Source of the DNA: Orobanche coerulescens
Taxonomy: Eukaryota; Streptophyta; Magnoliopsida; Lamiales; Orobanchaceae
Direction: 5' to 3'
NCBI GenBank assembly: GCA_033398695.1
Contig: JAWKAU010000044.1
Span: forward strand, 682,001 to 746,000
Length of the DNA stretch: 64,000 nt
Shown: positions 58,103 through 64,000 of the stretch, piece after piece
How positions within the stretch are numbered: the first letter of the stretch is position 1
Layout of the letters: each line of letters begins with the position of its first letter
Translations under genes and position numbers: made by a program
Notes under the pieces: model-generated
Told to the model about the DNA's origin: nothing
The model's input: the letters and a program-made list of their open reading frames with translations, nothing else
The model's database searches: none

Positions 58103-58114
58103 TGGTATCGGAGC
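58103..58114 (+). other. TRG-2 primer binding site
   Basis: TGGTATCGGAGC two bases after the LTR, tRNA-Met type. Confidence 0.8.
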
Positions 58115-58154
58115 GGTACTCAATCTGCGGCTTAACATCCGAGAAAAGATCGAA

Positions 58155-59032
58155 ATGGCATTTCAAATCTCTCCGGTAGAAGGCCTTGCTCTGAACCGAC
58201 CACCATTTTTGATGGCGCGAACTTCATGACTTGGAAGAAGAAGATGTCGATATTCATTCGAGCTTACGACATCGAACTTTGGAAGGTGATTTGTCTTGGT
58301 CCAAAAATTCCAACGAATTCCAGCGGTATGCTTAAAACTTTTGAAGAATATGGCGACTACGATTGGAAAAGCGACCATTTCAATTGTAAGGCAACTCAAC
58401 TTCTTTATTGTACCTTAAATCCGGAAGAACACAACCGGATATCATCGTGTGATAGTGCCAAAGAAATCTGGAAAATGCTTGAGGTAACACGAAGGTCGTC
58501 TCAAGTCAAAGAGGCGAAGATAAACATGCTCCTTCACGATTATGAATTATTCCAAATGAAGGGCGAATCCATCTCGATTATGCTCGACCGATTTTCGGTC
58601 ATCAATAATGGATTAGAATGTTTCGGAAAACCACTTTCGAGTAGTGAGAAAGTAAAGAAAATTCTCCGATCACTACCTCGAGAATGGGACGGTACGGTTA
58701 CGACAATTATGGAATCTAAAGATTTAAATACTCTCGATTTTAGTGCTCTCATTGGTTCACTTATCAACTACGAGATTGTTCTAAAATCTCGGAATACCAA
58801 ACCGAAACCGAAGGAGAGGTCGATAGCCTTCAAGGCTAAAATGTCGAAAAAGAAAGAAGAAATCCCGGTGGACGAAAGTGATGAAGAAATGGCATATTAT
58901 GCCAAGAATATTAATAAGTTCCAACACTTATTAAACCGGAGAAAGAAGGACATTCAAGCGGGCGAATCAAAGAAACCCGACAACACTTGTCGATTATGTA
59001 GTAAACAGGCCACTTTGCCAAGAAGCGAGTAA
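58155..59032 (+). pseudogene. TRG-2 gag (frameshifted)
   Basis: Start at 58155 (MAFQISPVEGLALNRPPF), matching TRG-1. One T is missing from a T run near 58210, so the rest reads from the next frame (58226: TWKKKMSIFIRAYDIELWK). The UBN2-like region is otherwise intact (KEIWKMLEVT, KINMLLHDYELF, SLPREWDG). The first zinc knuckle is destroyed by a missing C near 59005 (CRLCSKQATLPRSE for CRLCGKPGHF). Confidence 0.88.
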
Positions 59033-59129
59033 AGCAAAAGGAAGTTTTAATCGCAACATGGGCGGCGAAGATCCCGATGAAGATTTTCTTGACCAAAATA
59101 ATCTCGCTCATGGCGGAGTTCATTCGGCG

Positions 59130-59675
59130 ATAGCGGCGTCGAAAGCCAAGTAAGTAACTCTACGACGAACTCTTTGAAGCATTGAGTTATTACAAACGGA
59201 CTATCAAAATGCTTTAAATGAAATTAAATCCCTCAAGTCTAAATATAAAACTTTGGAAATTGAAAATTCCAAAATACTTGAAAAAGGGAAATTTGTTGAA
59301 ATCGATCATTCGAAATGCATTGAAAACGAGAATATTTTAAAGAATGATCTTTTAAAAGTTCAACATGAAATAAAAATTTTGACAAAGAAATTATCGTGCG
59401 GCAACGATAAATTTGAACAAATGTTATGTGTTCAAAAATATACTCTAAATAAAGAGGGGTTATGATTCAAACCACGTTCAAAAAACGAATCCGTCAATTT
59501 CAAAATACCCCGATGTGAAAAATGTTTGAAAATCGGGCATCACATTTCAAATTGCAAAAGCCCAAGACGGACGATAAAAATTAAAAAGATTTGGGTTCCT
59601 AAAGGAACAAACGTTACAAATATCGTTCACGTATCGAAACAAAAACCAACTATAGGTTGGATCCTCAAAAATTAA
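59130..59675 (+). pseudogene. TRG-2 gag C-terminal extension
   Basis: Coiled-coil-like stretch (LKSKYKTLEIENSKILEKGK), KKLSCGNDKFEQMLCVQKY, then a TGA at 59463 where TRG-1 has Gly. It continues in frame with FKPRSKNESVNFK and an intact second CCHC knuckle, CEKCLKIGHHISNC. Ends KKIWVPKG...GWILKN and stop at 59673-59675. As in TRG-1, no protease follows. Confidence 0.85.
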
Positions 59676-59689
59676 ATTGTGATATTTTA

Positions 59690-60117
59690 CAAAGGGGGAG
59701 AAGGAACATTTTTGAAGGGAAGATAATACGTTCAGGGGGAGTATTTTTTTAAGGGTATAACTAAATTCCCATATTAATGCATAAATTGGTATCATGCATA
59801 TTTATATTTCATTTGATATACTCTATATTTTTACACTTTTTGATGAAGACAAAAAGGGGGAGAAGTAGATGAATTGAGATAAAAATGTGAAAAATCGAAG
59901 AAGTAGAAAAGAAAAGAAAAGCATACAAATAGGGGGAGTTGAAAAATTGAAAAACAACGGAGTCGAAAAATAAAGGAGATGTCGAAAAGAAAAGAGAATT
60001 GGAGAAACTAGCGAAGCGATCAAAGCCGAAAACTTTGATTCGTATATATATACATATATTTTATTTTTACGGTTTTATCGATTCAAGAGTTGTTTTGTAA
60101 TCATCAAAAGGGGAGAT
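59690..60117 (+). other. Cluster of polypurine tracts, TRG-2
   Basis: GGGGGAG-type tracts at about 59691, 59733, 59851, 59931 and the terminal AAAAGGGGAGAT at 60106-60117. Confidence 0.83.
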
Positions 60118-61310
60118 TGTTGGAATATTTATTCCACACATTATTTAATTTATGTTTTGATGATTAAAGTTGCTAAACAAACAAAACAACATTAAAGCGA
60201 AGCAAAGCGACAAAGCGACGAAGGCGCAAAAAGTTGCAATCTGGTGCTTTAGCGCCGCAAGTCATCACCGTTAGCGCACGCTAACGGGAAGTCAGCGCAT
60301 TCGGCCAAGTTTGAAGTAAGTGAAGTGAAGTCAATTTGTTGAGATAGCGCCGCTACGTTATCATTAACGCATGCGCTATCGAAGTCTTGTTACCGTTGTG
60401 AAGGAATTCAAATACGAGAATAACGTATGCAATGAAGTCGGCATTAGCGCACGCTCTGAGTATGAATAGCGCACGCTAAGAAGTTTGAATCAAGTCAATC
60501 GAGCGTTGGGAAAAGCGGTCAAAGTCGGCATATCAAGCGGATACTTTGACAATCCATGCAATGGATATATTGTATTAGCGCGCGCTACAATGTGTTATTA
60601 ACGCACGCTAATACAAGAAGGTTACGTACGTAAGGCGAAGGCATAACGTACGCTAAAGAAAAGCGAAGCTCTTGGGTGGCCAGGAGCAGTCTAGCGCCTG
60701 CCTTCTGAGCACGCTAAGATATTAGCGTACGCTACGAAGGAAGGCTAGCGCACGCTAGCAAGTCAACGACCCGACGGCTAGTTTATGGGAAATGCCTATA
60801 AATACCATCCCTATGGTATTGTTTGAGTACAACAACTCCAAGCAAGCGAGACATACATCGAGAATCATATACTTACATTGTTGTTGTAATATTGGCGTAT
60901 ATTGTTAGTTTGAGTGTTTAGACATTCAACATTCTACACGAGAGGTAAAAGAAAAGATACGATTGGATTCGGTGTTATTAGAATCAAGGATCCGACATTG
61001 TTAGAATCACAATTGCTATCTTAGTAAGGTTTATCTAGTACCGATAGAAAGCTAAAGTGGTTGATTCCTTATCCAATAGAAAAGGAAAAACGGTTTTACT
61101 CGGACCGATAGAAGACGAGCTTGTAGCAGTAATCCCTCGACCGATAGAAGAGAGGCGTAAAGGTTTTGATCTTAATCCTAAAGAAAAAGATACATCGAGA
61201 GAGGGCGTAGGCCGTTAATAGCGAACCTCTATAAATCTTTGTGTGATTTATTTCGCAATTTATTTACGCTTCCGCACAAAGCGGCGCAAATATCCGATTT
61301 TATACCAACC
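60118..61310 (+). repeat. TRG-2 3' LTR
   Basis: 1193 bp; palindromic boxes 60271-60758, TATA 60797-60804, CCGATAGAA repeats. Carries many short deletions relative to the 5' LTR, often at CAG or CTG. Confidence 0.9.
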
Positions 61311-62299
61311 TTTGAAGGCCACTGGATCATGGGATTTCCATTGAGTAGACACTTGTTGTTATTGTTTTGAGCATATTGGCGTTTTCATATGAGTATGCAT
61401 TTGTAGGTCTTGTGTTAGGACCATGTCAGTGTGTGGTATTGATCGACCTCGGATTAGACTGACATGATTGTCGTGGCATTTCATATCTTGAGGTATGTTC
61501 CGTATTTCCTTTGGTATTTGTCTTTTGATGGACAATCGGTTATCGTCTTGGGATTTGATGATGCTATCCTATGGGTCGAATTGGTCGGAGTTGGTAGATT
61601 TCCGTACTGTGAGTTATGATGACGTTTTGAGAATCTTAGGTATTGCGTGAGGTACCGTATGATGTTATGTTTGAGTTTATTGATTAATCGAGATTTCGAG
61701 ATGTGCTTTGTGATGATGGTTAATCGATGAGAATTATTTGAGTAAATAAAGTTCTGACGATAAGATTACATTGGTCGTATTCTTACTTAGTATTTCTATT
61801 GGTATGTAATTATCGGCGTGATGTGATTGATATCATTGTTGGATATTATGGTGACCCGTCGTGGGCTTTCTTTTTAAGTTCTTGGGATATCGAGCTTGTA
61901 GCGGTCGTGGAGAGATGAGCTTCCGGAGGATCTTGGCTAGGGCATGTTTTTGTGAATTGAGTTTCTGATCACTTGTCGTATTCTCTTTGCTAAAGTACTT
62001 TTAAGTGTTGTCTTTTCATTTGCGTGAGTATTTTTAAATGACCTTTCGTTTTGGTAACTTGAGTTACTTTGGAAATCGTTTTCTAAACTATTGAGTTTAA
62101 TTTTGTTTGGCCTTGTCCTTTTAAATGAGATTTTATGACGGTTTTGATAAGCGAGTTTTATAACGTCTTGAATGTTTTATTAGATAATACCGTCGTTAGC
62201 CCCTTGGGCGTTTGTAAATATTTGCGAAAATATCTTTAGCCTTGTGGGTTCCGTTAGGGGCCCACGGCTATAATATTCGGTCGGATGCGGAGATGTTAC
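61311..62299 (+). repeat. LARD-B unit 4 5' LTR, part right of TRG-2
   Basis: Resumes the module (TTTGAAGGCC) and matches the reverse complement of 3570-2571 throughout. Ends GAGATGTTAC with the terminal base changed or lost. The primer site just after it reads TGGTATCGAGC, one base short. No genes seen. Confidence 0.85.
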
Positions 62300-63034
62300 G
62301 AATATGGTATCGAGCTTAGGTTGTGAAAACCTAGGCGGTCGGGTCGAGTCAGTCGTACTTTTGTTGCGTCATTCGAGTTGTCGGTTGATGAATTCTAGAG
62401 CCACAGGTTTTTGTTCACTCGGGCTTGTGTGATATGTGATTTACCGGTGTGGTGCTGAGGTTGTTGTGAACTTTTCCAAATAGTATTAACGTGTTTCTTC
62501 GGATTAGTGTGTTGTATTCTCGAGATAAACTGAGTTTGCAAAATGTGTGTTTTGAAAATGTACGTGTCGAGTATTTTCTAGAGTTGAGACATGTGCCAGT
62601 ATAAAGGGGAATCGTGTGCTTAACGTTCTGTAAGTATTTGGTTTTTTTAGTTTAATTGAGTTTTTCTGCCGTTCTATGTTGATATGCTTTGAGATTCGGA
62701 AGAATATTATGTGTTATGTTATGAGATAACAAAACAAAGTAGCTGGGACAGAACCAGTGATCTGGAGAAGCTATGATTTGGAAATCAATATGTTAGTTAA
62801 AAATTAGAACGGAGTTATGCATTTGGGAGAAATATTGTGGATGGTTGAGAAGAACATGTAGTCATGTTAATTCATTTTGAGATATATGAACTGTTTTTGA
62901 GCATTTGAAAATGATATTTTTCAAAATGCATGTTTTACGGAAAATGATTTTTGGGCTGAGACCCAATCGATTTTGAAATAGTTTTATAACTCAGGACTTG
63001 GGGTCCAAAAGGGCTTTCTACTTTTAAACTTCTT
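62300..63034 (+). mobile_element. LARD-B unit 4 internal domain, interrupted
   Basis: Reverse-complement match to about 2570-1840, non-coding, then cut after AAACTTCTT by the next element. Confidence 0.85.
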
Positions 63035-64000
63035 TGTTGGGAAAAACAAATACCCTGTATCGAATCAGCCGGGATACCCGATCCCTGTATCGAATGTTAT
63101 TTGATAAAAGGAGGTTTTGACATATATGCCAATCCGAATACAGTAAGGAAACTGTATCGAAGCTTTGAGGCTTCATCCTGTATCGAAGACCTGCCTCGAA
63201 TCAGCATAAGTGAAGCTCTTGATCTGACAAGTAGTCTTGTAAAAAGACCAAGTATGAAGCTGTCTCGACACTCAAAATACGGTTATCTTCCATCTGACTC
63301 ACAACGAGGACAAAGAAAGAGCAGTCAAGTCCCGTTGAACAAAGAAGTATTTAAATACTCAAGGATAAAGTATTTAAATCGCACTGTCTTGAATCTTGAG
63401 AATCCCGAAATCGGATCATGTCATAATCCGTTGGAGCGAAATCTCATTCAAGCGGACACATCTCAACGGATACTTTCTTGAGACTATATATATCCTATGA
63501 AGACATTGAAGATCGATTACCCAAGTAACCTAACTCTCAAGCTATCAAAAGTTATCATCGAGCAAACATATCTCCAAAGCATCTGCAATTAAGAGCGAAA
63601 GAGATATACGGTGCTCAACATCAAGAACGACCATCATCGGCTCAAGAACTTGATATTCAAAGTCTTGTTCTTACAGTTACCTACCTTTTACCTCGTGTAA
63701 AAGCGAGCTCTGTGTGAACTCAACAAGTTATTCGACTGTGTGGGACGAATAAGGACGAAGCTTTGGGCTGTGTGTGAAGAAGCTAGTCGAAGGAAGCTTT
63801 AACCAATCTGTGTGAGCGGTTGAAAGTGACATTCTTTGTATCAATCTGTGTGAGCGATACAAGGATAGGTTTGTTTATAATTACGTAGTTGTGCGCGGTA
63901 ATTATAATAAACTTTACTCTATGTGGAGGACCGGTGGACGTAGAGGTTTACCTCGAACCACTTTAATTCTTGTGTTATTTACCTTCGGCTTTTCTTGTTT
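63035..64000 (+). repeat. Start of another LTR element, probably Copia type
   Basis: Begins TGTTGGGAAAAAC exactly at a break in LARD-B. CTGTATCGAA occurs four times between 63055 and 63187; there is a TATA box ACTATATATATCC near 63482-63494, then an R/U5-like region with repeated CTGTGTGAGCG words (63806-63860). The LTR end, primer site and any coding region lie outside the window, so the family is not certain. The open frame at 63101-63481 has no recognisable domain and lies upstream of the TATA box; I do not call it a gene. Confidence 0.65.

Larger units (their letters stand above)
56893..61310 (+). mobile_element. TRG-2: Sirevirus-like Copia element carrying gag only
   Basis: 4.4 kb, same structure as TRG-1: LTRs 56893-58100 and 60118-61310, primer site, gag, second gag segment, multiple polypurine tracts. 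Flanked by TTGAA or TTTGAA (56887-56892 and 61311-61316); the last base of the 3' LTR is changed (CCAACC for CCAACA), so the exact duplication length is uncertain. Confidence 0.9.
54323..63034 (+). mobile_element. LARD-B unit 4, opposite orientation, with TRG-2 nested in its LTR
   Basis: Begins exactly at the LTR start TGTAATATCC and runs 5' LTR (54323-62299, minus the TRG-2 insert about 3.5 kb), primer-site remnant, and 735 bp of internal domain (62300-63034) before another LTR element interrupts it. The clean terminus suggests that unit 4 inserted into the 5' LTR of unit 3. Confidence 0.85.

Noticed and set aside
63101..63481. 126-codon open frame near the right end
   Set aside because: Lies upstream of a TATA box inside an LTR, with no domain and no splice or start context.
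1..64000. Host gene, rRNA, tRNA or organelle fragment
   Set aside because: Every stretch with coding similarity is gag, pol or LINE; the tRNA-like 12-mers are primer binding sites next to LTRs, not tRNA genes.

Overview
The window looks like nuclear repeat DNA of a seed plant, very probably a flowering plant. Every coding stretch I can identify is retrotransposon-derived. The families present are Ty3/Gypsy of the Tekay/Del chromovirus type (gag with two CCHC knuckles, DTGA-type protease, FIDD reverse transcriptase, RNase H, integrase, chromodomain-like tail), Ty1/Copia of Sirevirus type reduced to gag, and one RTE-type LINE. I see no host gene, rRNA, tRNA or CRISPR array. Element names used here (Gyp-A, LARD-B, Gyp-C, Gyp-D, Gyp-E, Gyp-F, TRG-1, TRG-2) are working labels.

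Layout. 1-22995: two head-to-tail units of a large non-coding LTR element (LARD-B, minus strand) share one LTR. Gyp-A (4140-11612, minus) interrupts that LTR, and a complete Gyp-F (11965-21583, plus, TSD TACTA) sits 5 bp inside the second unit. 22996-33903: Gyp-C (minus), all pol lost, with TRG-1 (27519-31640, plus, TSD ACTTG) nested in its 5' LTR. 33904-36427: the 5' end of Gyp-D (minus). 36428-37492: 3' part of an RTE LINE (plus). 37493-54322: a third LARD-B (minus) with complete Gyp-E (38674-47378, minus, TSD CGTTG) nested in its 3' LTR. 54323-63034: a fourth LARD-B in the opposite orientation, with TRG-2 (56893-61310, plus) nested in its LTR. 63035-64000: the start of another, probably Copia-type, LTR.

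How the parts work together. No element here has an intact gag-pol. LARD-B, TRG-1 and TRG-2 keep only signals that act in cis (LTRs, tRNA-Met-type primer site, polypurine tract, terminal hairpins) plus, for the TRGs, gag. They would need proteins supplied by relatives elsewhere.

The most striking pattern is in the LTRs. Unrelated families (Tekay Gypsy, LARD-B and the Sirevirus-like TRGs) all carry dense arrays of a short CG-rich palindrome, general form TTA(A/G)CG-NN-CG(C/T)TAA, placed just upstream of the TATA box. The two central bases differ between arrays but are nearly uniform within one array, and the variant does not follow element kinship. Gyp-F has longer, different palindromes in the same place. 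Other structure worth checking: a twin hairpin in the transcribed LTR region and a hairpin beside the primer site, both with compensatory changes between families, and a probable leader intron whose acceptor abuts the gag start codon.
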